Below the pieces are notes generated by a model, which saw only the letters and a list, made by a program, of their open reading frames with translations, ran no database searches and was not told the origin of the DNA. Below, one piece after another: positions 7,218 to 13,960 of a stretch of 20,945 nt of DNA (positions are counted from its first letter, which is position 1; every line of letters begins with the position of its first letter). A program made the position numbers and the translations under genes. This DNA is from an uncultured Methanobrevibacter sp. (GTDB taxonomy: Archaea; Methanobacteriota; Methanobacteria; Methanobacteriales; Methanobacteriaceae), in the NCBI RefSeq assembly GCF_937906425.1, contig NZ_CALCYR010000125.1:1-20945 (forward strand), written 5' to 3'.

Positions 7218-7724
7218 ATGGTTAGAATTCTTTACCAATGCGAAAATTGCGATTTTTCATTTACAGACAAGGATTTGATCTTTTATCTGGATGGAAAGGA
7301 TGAAAACAAAGAAGATGATTTAGATGAAATCCTTAATGAGGGATTGGACAATCTGAAGATAATTGAAGAAAGTCTAAATAAGGAAAACTCAGACAAGATG
7401 ACAAAAGCATTAATATCAGGTTTTCTTTATGAAAATTATTGCCCCCATTGCAATGAATTAATCAAAACCTATGTTCCAGAGGATAACAGCTTATTTAGCC
7501 AAGAGGAAATTGAAAAAATATTGATAAGATATCTGAATAAAGAAAATAAATATGGTAAAAACACTAAAATAGTGTTCTTTGATTTTAAAAATACTTTTTA
7601 TAAAGCCAGAAGAGAAATTCTTGAAAACAATTCATGTCCAAATTGTAAAAATGAAATGTCTCTAGTCATTTCCACAAAGATACCATGTCCAAAATGTGGG
7701 GAAAATCTTATGGAGACATTTTAA
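7218..7724 (+). CDS. hypothetical protein with four CxxC pairs (zinc ribbon)
   Basis: I do not recognise the family. The protein has 168 residues with CxxC pairs at C8/C11, C75/C78, C140/C143 and C157/C160, enough for two zinc ribbons. C8/C11 and C75/C78 flank an acidic insertion (residues about 25-60, rich in Asp, Glu, Asn, Lys). The last two form a compact ribbon at the C-terminus (CPNC to CPKCGENL). No membrane segment or catalytic motif is seen. The start is ATG 7218 with GGGAT just upstream. It lies between cofE and cofD on the same strand. A role linked to F420 synthesis or regulation is only a guilt-by-association guess; an RNA-binding or DNA-binding role is equally possible. The 3' end is tandemly duplicated. 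Confidence 0.82.
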   Translation: MVRILYQCENCDFSFTDKDLIFYLDGKDENKEDDLDEILNEGLDNLKIIEESLNKENSDKMTKALISGFLYENYCPHCNELIKTYVPEDNSLFSQEEIEKILIRYLNKENKYGKNTKIVFFDFKNTFYKARREILENNSCPNCKNEMSLVISTKIPCPKCGENLMETF

Positions 7725-7795
7725 TAAAGTCAACAAGTTTTAATTTTTATGCTAAAGGAGACATTTTAATAAAGTCAACTAGTTTTAATTTTTAT
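7712..7795. repeat. 39-bp direct repeat spanning a stop codon
   Basis: Positions 7712-7750 and 7757-7795 match over 39 bases with one substitution and a period of 45. The first copy contains the final codons and the double stop TAATAA of the zinc-ribbon gene. The second repeats ETF-stop-stop in the same frame. Confidence 0.88.
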
Positions 7796-7895
7796 AAAAT
7801 AAGAATTTTTTTACTTATTTGAAAAATAATCTAAAAAGCAAATTTAAAAATAAGACACAAATAATATTTATACTAAAAACTAAAGGGTTTTAAAA

Positions 7896-8801
7896 ATGAT
7901 AACTATACTTTCCGGAGGAACCGGAACTCCAAAATTGATTCAAGGAATAAAGGAAATTTATCCTGAAGATGAAATATCCGTGATTGTAAACACTGTGGAA
8001 AACGATTACTTCTCTGGAGGCTACATTTCAGCAGACATCGACACTGTAATGTATACCTTTGCAGACATGATTGATGAGGAATTCTGGTATGGTATTAAGG
8101 GAGACACATTCCATATAAGGGAGCACCTAATCAAAATGGGAACCACAGAACTTCTAACCATTGGAGACATGGACAGAGCAATTGAAATCCAAAAGGCAAT
8201 CATGCTTGAAGATCACACATTGACTGAAATCGTCGAATTCCAAAAGAACAACTTGGGAGTGAAGGCTGAAATCATTCCAATGAGTGATGAGGACTCTGAA
8301 ATAAAAATCATCACCAAGGAATTTGGCGAACTTGAGTTTCACGACTTCCTAATCAGATACCAAATGGAAGGAGAAGTTCTGGAAGTCCAATACAGTGATG
8401 TTAAACCAAGCCCTAAACTTATTGAAACAATTGAAAAGTCCGACAAGATTATCATAGGCCCTTCAAATCCAATCACCTCAATTAGACCAATAACTTCAAT
8501 TAAGGGCGTTGAAGATGCATTGAAGGAAAAAGAGGTTATAGCAGTTTCACCATTTATTGGAGAATCTGCATTCAGCGGCCCTGCCGGAAAATTCATGACT
8601 GCATTCGGTTATGAAACATCCTCAATAGGTGTTGCAGAATTATACAAGCCATTTTTAGACAAGTTAGTCATAGACAATCAGGACGAGGGTTTTAAGGAAA
8701 GAATAGAAGAGATAGTCCCTAAAGTGATTGTAACAAATACGTTTATGAAAACAATTGAGGACAAGATCAATCTTGCAAGAGTGGTATTGGACATGGAATA
8801 A
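7896..8801 (+). CDS. cofD: 2-phospho-L-lactate transferase
   Basis: CofD joins the activated phospholactyl group to Fo, giving F420-0, the substrate of CofE. The protein has 301 residues, normal for the family. The nucleotide-binding GGTGTPK lies at 7-13, metal-region Asp residues at D47 and D49 (ISADIDT), the family motif WYGIKGDTF at 64-72, IGDMDRA at 89-95, GPSNPITSIRPI at 188-199 and SPFIG to SGPAGKFM at about 218-234. The start is ATG 7896, with a weak AAAGGG upstream. It is the third gene of the proposed cofE operon. A 45-base tandem repeat follows it, and a T-tract hairpin appears only at about 9045. Confidence 0.96.
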   Translation: MITILSGGTGTPKLIQGIKEIYPEDEISVIVNTVENDYFSGGYISADIDTVMYTFADMIDEEFWYGIKGDTFHIREHLIKMGTTELLTIGDMDRAIEIQKAIMLEDHTLTEIVEFQKNNLGVKAEIIPMSDEDSEIKIITKEFGELEFHDFLIRYQMEGEVLEVQYSDVKPSPKLIETIEKSDKIIIGPSNPITSIRPITSIKGVEDALKEKEVIAVSPFIGESAFSGPAGKFMTAFGYETSSIGVAELYKPFLDKLVIDNQDEGFKERIEEIVPKVIVTNTFMKTIEDKINLARVVLDME

Positions 8802-8852
8802 TCATTTCCCACTTATTTTAAAGTGAAAAAAACAGAATTATAAACTAAAAAG

Positions 8853-8963
8853 ACTATTTTAACAAACAAACTGAAAAGAACATTTCAAACATTAAAAACT
8901 ATTTTAACAAACAAACTGAAAAGAACATTTCAAACATTAAAAACTATTTTATCAAATAAAAAC
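8853..8963. repeat. 45-bp perfect tandem repeat, 2.4 copies
   Basis: Positions 8853-8897 and 8898-8942 are identical over 45 bases and adjoin directly. A partial third copy starts at 8943 and diverges after about 11 bases. It lies in the cofD-arfA gap. Confidence 0.9.
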
Positions 8964-9044
8964 AATTTATTGAAAGTCTTTTTAAAGAATATTGAAATAT
9001 TGGGACCAAATCCAAAATAAAAAACTAAATAAAAAGACAAAACC

Positions 9045-9075
9045 AAAAAAATGTATAGAAATCATACAATTTTTT
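9045..9075 (+). terminator. possible hairpin terminator before arfA
   Basis: TGTAT (9052-9056) pairs with ATACA (9064-9068), and an A6/T6 pair continues the stem after one mismatch. The right arm ends in TTTTTT. It would separate the cofD transcript from arfA. The stem is short and AT-rich. Confidence 0.4.
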
Positions 9076-9102
9076 AAAAAAATACTCAAATAAATATTAA
9101 AG

Positions 9103-9110
9103 TTTAAATA
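9103..9110 (+). promoter_or_regulatory. candidate TATA box of arfA
   Basis: TTTAAATA lies about 50 bases before the arfA start. Transcription about 25 bases downstream would leave a leader of roughly 20-25 bases containing the AGGTG ribosome site (9145-9149). The spacing is sensible, but AT-rich matches are common here. Confidence 0.35.
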
Positions 9111-9155
9111 TTATTTTAGTTATAACTAAAAGTATTTATTATTAGGTGAAAATAT

Positions 9156-9917
9156 ATGATACAAATGACTTTGATACAAATTGATAATTATGGTCCTTGG
9201 ACAGTAACTCCAAAACCACGTACTGAATCTGACCTTCAAATTTTACAAGCAGAATTATTTGCAGATGTGCAAAGACAAATAGCTGCTAAAAAAGGTTTAG
9301 TGTTCTTTACTAGATTTGACAACTTACTAGCAGTAACCAACGGATTAACTGAAGAAGACCATATGAGAATTCAAAGATCTATAAGAAACAGATACCCTAT
9401 CACCATAAGTATGGGAGTAGGAGCAGCTGAAACTGCACATGAAGCACAAAAATTAGCTACAATAGCTCTTCAAAAGGAAGGGGGAGCTCAGTCATCTGGA
9501 AGAAAAGAAATTTTAGCAATTGACAGTATTATAGAAAACCCAGAAGACAGTTTTGTACAGGCTGCACACATTGATATTAATAGTGTAACAGAAACCTTAA
9601 CAGACATTGAATCTGCATTTGATACAAGCTTTATGGTAAATAAAGCACAACATTACTTAATGACCAAATTAAGAGACAAAGGCGCATTATTATTCTTCAT
9701 CGGCGGAGACAACTTCATGTCCCCATGCAATGGATTAAGCGAAGATGACATTACCCAAATCCTTAAGGAAATCGATGAGGAAATAGGCATTGGTTTAAAA
9801 GCCGGTATCGGCAGAGCAGACAATATGGAAGACGCTGCATACATGGCGGATATCGGACTTGAAATCATTCGTGAAGGAAATAATCAAAAATGGATTCATG
9901 TAATAGAAGAACTTTAA
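9156..9917 (+). CDS. arfA: GTP cyclohydrolase III (GTP cyclohydrolase IIa)
   Basis: ArfA opens GTP to 2-amino-5-formylamino-6-ribosylamino-4(3H)-pyrimidinone 5'-phosphate, the archaeal entry to riboflavin and the deazaflavin of F420. The protein has 253 residues and matches the MJ0145 family from the first residues (LIQIDNYGPWTVTPKP). It is built from two related polymerase-palm-like halves. Half 1 has QID (D10) and FFTRFDNLLAVTNG; half 2 has AHIDIN and FFIGGDNFMSPCNG. Each ends in a Gly-Ile/Val-Gly segment followed by a helix (MGVGAAETAHEA; AGIGRADNMEDA). The Asp residues bind two metals in the family. The start is ATG 9156 with AGGTG 6-7 bases upstream. In this window it follows cofD and precedes the Dus-like gene. 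Confidence 0.96.
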   Translation: MIQMTLIQIDNYGPWTVTPKPRTESDLQILQAELFADVQRQIAAKKGLVFFTRFDNLLAVTNGLTEEDHMRIQRSIRNRYPITISMGVGAAETAHEAQKLATIALQKEGGAQSSGRKEILAIDSIIENPEDSFVQAAHIDINSVTETLTDIESAFDTSFMVNKAQHYLMTKLRDKGALLFFIGGDNFMSPCNGLSEDDITQILKEIDEEIGIGLKAGIGRADNMEDAAYMADIGLEIIREGNNQKWIHVIEEL

Positions 9918-10019
9918 AACAAAATGAATCCATACAAACTAATTATAACTGATTAATGATTTTAAATAAAATTAATAAGAAAACAATCAAAAATTAATCA
10001 TTTATAATTAAAAGCTATT

Positions 10020-10096
10020 TTCACTTAATTTTATTTTCTTTACAAAATTTTACTTTTTTTATATTTTTATTTTAATTTACTCTTTTTTTTAAAAAT
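10020..10096 (+). terminator. T-rich tract after arfA
   Basis: From about 10020 the coding strand becomes strongly T-rich, with runs of 5 to 8 T ending in TTTTTTTT near 10083-10090. This fits U-rich termination of arfA before the next gene. Confidence 0.45.
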
Positions 10097-10118
10097 TTCA
10101 ATATAAGGATGTGTTAAT

Positions 10119-10844
10119 ATTAAAGTACTTGCCCCTATGGCCGGAATCACCAATGCAGAATTTGCTATGAAATTAATCCCCTATGGATTTGACACAGTTA
10201 CAATTGGAGGATACAATACAGACAGAGAGTCAATTGAAGCATGTGAAAAGATCATTGCAAGAGGCAGAAAGGAATTTAACTATCCAATTGATGAAATCTA
10301 CACAGTCATTGAAAATGAGGTCAATGCAATCAAGGACAATTTTAACATCACAGTTTCTGCAAACCTAAGGGCCACCACACCGGATCCGATTGTTGAAATA
10401 AGCAAAATAGGAAAACTGGACATTGTTGAAATAAATTGCCACTGCAGACAGGAGGAACTTGTCCAAGCGGGATGTGGACAAAGCATGCTTTTACGTCCAG
10501 ATTTGGAAGACTATATAAAAGAAGTCGTTAAAAAGGCAGAATCTAAAGTTTCACTTAAAATGAGAGCCAATGTCGAAGGTGTGGACAATCTGAAAATTGC
10601 CAAATTGGCTGAAAGTTGTGGAGTTGACTATTTACACATTGACGCTATGAAATTGGGAGTAAGGGATGCGGACTTTGATTTAATTGAAAATATAGCAAAT
10701 CAAACCAATATTTTCATTATTGGAAACAATTCTGTTAATTCAATTGCACAGGCTCAAAAAATACTGGACCATGGAGCCCAAGGATTTTCAATAGCAAGAG
10801 CTGCAATAAAAGGAAAATTAGATTTTGATTTAAATCAGATTTAA
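10119..10844 (+). CDS. Dus/NifR3-related TIM-barrel protein, probable ATT start
   Basis: This is an FMN-type TIM barrel of the archaeal nifR3-related family (241 residues from ATT). The N-terminus reads (I/M)KVLAPMAGITN, the first strand of the dihydrouridine synthase fold. The first ATG (10137) would cut inside this strand. Between the in-frame stop at 10104 and that ATG there is no ATG, GTG or TTG; ATT at 10119 is the only reasonable start, 8 bases after AAGGAT (10105-10110). Further motifs are VSANLRATTPDP, INCHCRQ (Dus enzymes have N-x-G-C-P, so the Cys is kept but Pro is lost), a KMR strand, YLHIDA and the phosphate loop GFSIARAA. The C-terminal helical tRNA-binding domain of Dus (about 80-100 residues) is missing, so tRNA reduction is doubtful. 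It follows arfA. Confidence 0.85.
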   Translation: MKVLAPMAGITNAEFAMKLIPYGFDTVTIGGYNTDRESIEACEKIIARGRKEFNYPIDEIYTVIENEVNAIKDNFNITVSANLRATTPDPIVEISKIGKLDIVEINCHCRQEELVQAGCGQSMLLRPDLEDYIKEVVKKAESKVSLKMRANVEGVDNLKIAKLAESCGVDYLHIDAMKLGVRDADFDLIENIANQTNIFIIGNNSVNSIAQAQKILDHGAQGFSIARAAIKGKLDFDLNQI

Positions 10845-11225
10845 TTTTTTTCAAATTTATCCTAAAGATTTTAATTCCTTTTTATTAATCATTCCCCATC
10901 TGATTTTAAAAGAAATTATTCTTTAAAAATTTAATTCTGAAAAACATTAAATTCCAATAAAATAATCATTCTATAAAAATCTTTTTGAAAAAATTATACT
11001 AATAAACCGCCTAAAAAAATATTTAACTAAAATCCCGCTAAAAAATATGCCCCCAAAAATTTATAAAAAAGATAATAAAAAATTACATTTTTTTATGAAA
11101 TTGCAAAAAATAATCCAAATTTATATTAATAATATCAATTATAAATATAAATTAATATAAAAAAATTTTTTTAAGAAAAAATTATGCTAAAAATAATTCA
11201 TTAAAAAATAAGAAAAGGTGGACTT
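10845..11225. other. gap between the Dus-like gene and atwA
   Basis: No gene is seen in 381 bases. TTTTTTT directly after the stop (10847-10853) may terminate the Dus-like transcript. The right part holds an inverted repeat and TATA-like sequence, listed separately. The ribosome site of atwA is AAGGTGG at 11215-11221. Confidence 0.55.
11121..11160. promoter_or_regulatory. 10-bp inverted repeat in the atwA upstream region
   Basis: TTATATTAAT (11121-11130) and its exact reverse complement ATTAATATAA (11151-11160) flank 20 bases containing TATAAATATAA. This could be an operator around the atwA TATA box or an AT-rich coincidence. Confidence 0.35.
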
Positions 11226-12836
11226 ATGTCTTTCATAACATTAAAAAATATTAATAAGTCATTTAATGGTGAACAAGTTCTAAAAGATATTAACTTAACT
11301 ATTGATGAAGGTTCTACATTAGGGATTCTTGGTAGAAGCGGTAGTGGAAAGTCTGTATTAATAAACATGCTTAGAGGTACCAAAGAATATGCTCCAGACA
11401 GCGGGGAAGTTATCTTTAACATTTCAATCTGTGAAAATGAAAAATGCATGCATGTTGAACCTGCTTCAAAGGCTGGTGAAAAATGCCATGAATGTGGAGC
11501 AGAATTAAAAGCTAAGGAAATTGACTTTTGGAATGCTGACAGATTGGAAAAGGCAGCAATCAGAAGAAGAATCTCTATCATGCTTCAAAGAAACTTTGCA
11601 TTGTACGATGAACAAAGCGTAATTGAAAACGTATTGAATGCAATGGGTGATGAAGGCAGATATGAAGATGAAAACATCTATAATGCAATCGATTTATTAG
11701 AAATGGTTCAAATGAGCCACAGGGTTACTCACATTGCTCGTGACTTAAGTGGAGGAGAAAAACAAAGAGTAGTTCTTGCAAGGCAATTGGCTAAAAACCC
11801 AATGCTGTTTTTAGCTGACGAACCAACAGGAACCTTAGACCCTCAAACTGCTGAAAAGCTTCACCAAACCTTGATTGAAGGTGTAAAGGAAGAGGGAATC
11901 AGTATGGTAATTACCTCCCACTGGCCAGAAGTCATGAACCAATTGGCAGACAATGTTATCTGGTTGGAAAATGGTGAAATCATTGAAAATGGAGAGCCTG
12001 GTCTTGTTGTTGAAAAATTCCTTGAAACTGTCCCTCAAGCTGACAAGGTTGAAAGAACAGAGCACTACGAACCTGAAATTAAAATCCAAGACATTAAAAA
12101 GCATTACTACTCCATTGAAAGAGGTGTGGTTAAAGCTGTAGACGGAGTAAGCCTAACCATTAACAAGGGAGAGATCTATGGTATTGTAGGTCTCAGCGGA
12201 TCAGGAAAAACTACATTGACCAAGATGATGATTGGATTGACTGAACCAAGTGCGGGAGAGCTTGAAATCAAGTTAGGTGACGAATGGATTGACATGAAAA
12301 AGGCAGGTCCATTAAACAGAGGACGTGTAACTCCATACTTAGGTTTATTACACCAAGAATATTCATTATATCCTCACAGAGACATTTTAGGAAATTTAAC
12401 TGATGCAATTAGTTTAAATCTCCCTGCAGAATTTGCAAAAATCAAAGCTGCACATATCCTTGAAACTGTAGGATTTGAAAAGGACAAGGCTATGAGCATG
12501 CTGACCAAATGGCCTGATGAGTTAAGTGGAGGGGAAAGACACAGAGTGGCTCTTGCACAAGTTCTCATTAAGGAACCTAACATAATTGTATTGGACGAAC
12601 CAACCGGTACAATGGATCCTGTTACAAGAATTATTGTAACAAACTCCATCTTAAAAGCAAGAGACGAACTTGACCAAACATTCGTAATCATTTCCCACGA
12701 CATGGACTTTGTATTAGACGTTTGTGACGAGGCAAGTTTAATGAGAGGAGGAAAGGTCCTTAAAACTGGAACTCCTGAAGAAATCGTTTCTGAATTAACT
12801 GGAGAAGAAAAAGAAGACATGCTTAAAGACCATTAA
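11226..12836 (+). CDS. atwA: methyl-coenzyme M reductase activation component A2, twin ABC ATPase
   Basis: AtwA (component A2) supplies ATP for the reductive activation of F430 in methyl-coenzyme M reductase. The protein has 536 residues and two ATP-binding cassettes without membrane segments. Domain 1: Walker A GRSGSGKS (36-43), Q121, signature LSGGEKQ (174-180), Walker B LFLADE (194-199), switch H232. Domain 2: Walker A GLSGSGKT (322-329), Q377, signature LSGGERH (433-439), Walker B IIVLDE (453-458), H491. Domain 1 carries an insertion with four cysteines (C69, C74, C87, C90) that looks like a zinc or iron-sulfur site. The start is ATG 11226 with AAGGTGG 4-5 bases upstream. It stands alone between T-tracts, just before the marker 9 gene. 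Confidence 0.96.
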   Translation: MSFITLKNINKSFNGEQVLKDINLTIDEGSTLGILGRSGSGKSVLINMLRGTKEYAPDSGEVIFNISICENEKCMHVEPASKAGEKCHECGAELKAKEIDFWNADRLEKAAIRRRISIMLQRNFALYDEQSVIENVLNAMGDEGRYEDENIYNAIDLLEMVQMSHRVTHIARDLSGGEKQRVVLARQLAKNPMLFLADEPTGTLDPQTAEKLHQTLIEGVKEEGISMVITSHWPEVMNQLADNVIWLENGEIIENGEPGLVVEKFLETVPQADKVERTEHYEPEIKIQDIKKHYYSIERGVVKAVDGVSLTINKGEIYGIVGLSGSGKTTLTKMMIGLTEPSAGELEIKLGDEWIDMKKAGPLNRGRVTPYLGLLHQEYSLYPHRDILGNLTDAISLNLPAEFAKIKAAHILETVGFEKDKAMSMLTKWPDELSGGERHRVALAQVLIKEPNIIVLDEPTGTMDPVTRIIVTNSILKARDELDQTFVIISHDMDFVLDVCDEASLMRGGKVLKTGTPEEIVSELTGEEKEDMLKDH

Positions 12837-12922
12837 TCTTCTTTTCTTATTTTTCTTTTTTATTTTTATTTTTTATATTTATTTTTTTGTATTTTTTATT
12901 TTTATTTTTTATTTTTATTTTT
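12837..12922 (+). terminator. T-rich tract after atwA
   Basis: Directly after the stop the coding strand is almost pure pyrimidine (T4 to T7 runs for 85 bases), a strong candidate for archaeal U-tract termination. Confidence 0.55.
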
Positions 12923-12923
12923 G

Positions 12924-13064
12924 CTAATTTTTTATTAAAAAAGAGAATTTACTCTTTATTTTTTTATTTAACAATTTTTACAAATTTTTTATTTTAACTA
13001 ATTTTCATTAAAAAAAGAGAATTTGCTCTTTATTTTTTTATTTAACTATTTTTACAAATTTTTA
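12924..13064. repeat. 67-bp direct repeat carrying a hairpin plus T-tract twice
   Basis: Positions 12924-12990 and 12998-13064 are near-identical with a 74-base period. Each copy contains AAAGAG-loop-CTCTTT followed by ATTTTTTT (hairpins at 12940-12957 and 13014-13031). The loop differs by one base while the stem is unchanged. The repeat therefore duplicates a terminator-like element downstream of atwA. Confidence 0.85.
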
Positions 13065-13066
13065 AC

Positions 13067-13146
13067 TTAAAAAAACTATTTTTAACGAATTAAATATTAA
13101 AAAAAACTATTTTTAACTAATTAAATAACTTAAAAAAACTATTTTT
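13067..13146. repeat. 30-33 bp tandem repeat, about 2.5 copies
   Basis: TTAAAAAAACTATTTTTAAC occurs at 13067, 13097 (with one extra A) and in part at 13130, followed by AATTAAATA in the first two. It lies in the atwA to marker 9 gap. No gene is present between 12837 and 13359. Confidence 0.75.
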
Positions 13147-13359
13147 CCATAATATTATAACTCAATAAAAACAATGTTTATTACTCAAAAAGCCATTTTT
13201 TAAAAAAAGTAATAATTCGAAATAAATTTCCATTATTAAATTAAAAAATTTTATAAATATAAAAAACTAAACTTAATATGTATTAATATTTTAATTACAT
13301 TATCAATTATTAAAACATTTTTTAAATTTATATAAAATCATAAATTAAGGAGAATAATT

Positions 13360-13839
13360 ATGGCATGGGATGATGCACCGTCACACATTTGTAGGGGAGG
13401 AGATGTGAGAGGATTAGCATTTTGTTGTCCTCCTGTAAAACCTTGTCCTATCATGAATGCATTAAGGGAAATAGGAATTACCCCTCAAGAATATTTAGAC
13501 ATTAAACAGAAATTTGCAAGAGAAACCAGATTAGGAGAAGGTCCTGGAACTTGTTTTGGATCTTTAGTATGGTGTTGTAAAACATCAAAACCTTGTCCTT
13601 TAAGAGATATGACATTAAACCAAATAGGAATGAGCGAAGACGAATATCTCACACTTAAAAAACAATTGTCAGAAGAAATATTAAGTGCGGGAAATGCACC
13701 AAAATCTTCAGAAGCAGCAGGCGCTCTTGCAGAAACCTTTGGAATAAGTGTTGATGAAGCTGAAAAAGTTCTTGGAGAATGCAATAACGATTTAAGAATG
13801 GCTGTAAAAGTACTTAAATTAAAAGAACTTGAAAGTTAA
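13360..13839 (+). CDS. methanogenesis marker protein 9, duplicated Cys motif
   Basis: This matches the methanogenesis marker 9 domain, found across methanogens and of unknown function. The 159-residue protein has nine cysteines: C11, C22, C23, C29, C65, C72, C73, C79 and C141. The first part is an internal duplication: GLAFCCPPVKPCPIMNALRE (18-37) followed by IGITPQEYL, then GSLVWCCKTSKPCPLRDM (67-84) followed by IGMSEDEYL. Each unit has C, then CC-x5-CP, which suggests metal or iron-sulfur binding. Residues about 118-155 form a separate helical tail resembling a UBA-like three-helix domain (ALAETFGISVDEAEKVL). The start is ATG 13360 with AAGGAGA 6 bases upstream. It precedes the precorrin-2 dehydrogenase and hemA and follows atwA, so a link to F430 or MCR maturation is a reasonable inference. 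Confidence 0.88.
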   Translation: MAWDDAPSHICRGGDVRGLAFCCPPVKPCPIMNALREIGITPQEYLDIKQKFARETRLGEGPGTCFGSLVWCCKTSKPCPLRDMTLNQIGMSEDEYLTLKKQLSEEILSAGNAPKSSEAAGALAETFGISVDEAEKVLGECNNDLRMAVKVLKLKELES

Positions 13840-13841
13840 GT

Positions 13842-13908
13842 TAAAGCTTTAAAAAACCAATCCAACTAAATATTATAAAGTAAAGCTTTAAAAAGCCAAT
13901 TAAAGCTT
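13842..13908. repeat. 20-bp direct repeat after the marker 9 gene
   Basis: TAAAGCTTTAAAAAACCAAT (13842-13861) recurs at 13881-13900 with one change, and TAAAGCTT starts a third copy at 13901. Each contains the palindrome AAAGCTTT. Confidence 0.75.
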
Positions 13909-13960
13909 AAGATTAAATTAAATTAATTCAATTATACAATCAAAAGATGTGAGGAATTTT

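Noticed and set aside
7751..7795. A second small gene using the AAAGGAG at 7754-7760
   Set aside because: The purine run is part of the duplicated 3' end and is not followed by a start codon at a workable distance or by an open frame.
8810..8825. Hairpin CACTT/AAGTG after the cofD stop as a terminator
   Set aside because: The stem is only five pairs and is followed by A-runs, not T-runs, on the coding strand.
13328..13335. TTTATATA as the TATA box of the marker 9 gene
   Set aside because: Transcription about 25 bases downstream would begin after the AAGGAGA ribosome site at 13347, leaving the message without it. An earlier box near 13251 is possible but not distinctive.
13949..13960. GTG 13949 as the start of the precorrin-2 dehydrogenase
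   Set aside because: The GAGG ribosome site lies inside this extension, and the family begins close to the MGLTSLFLEV residues at ATG 13961.
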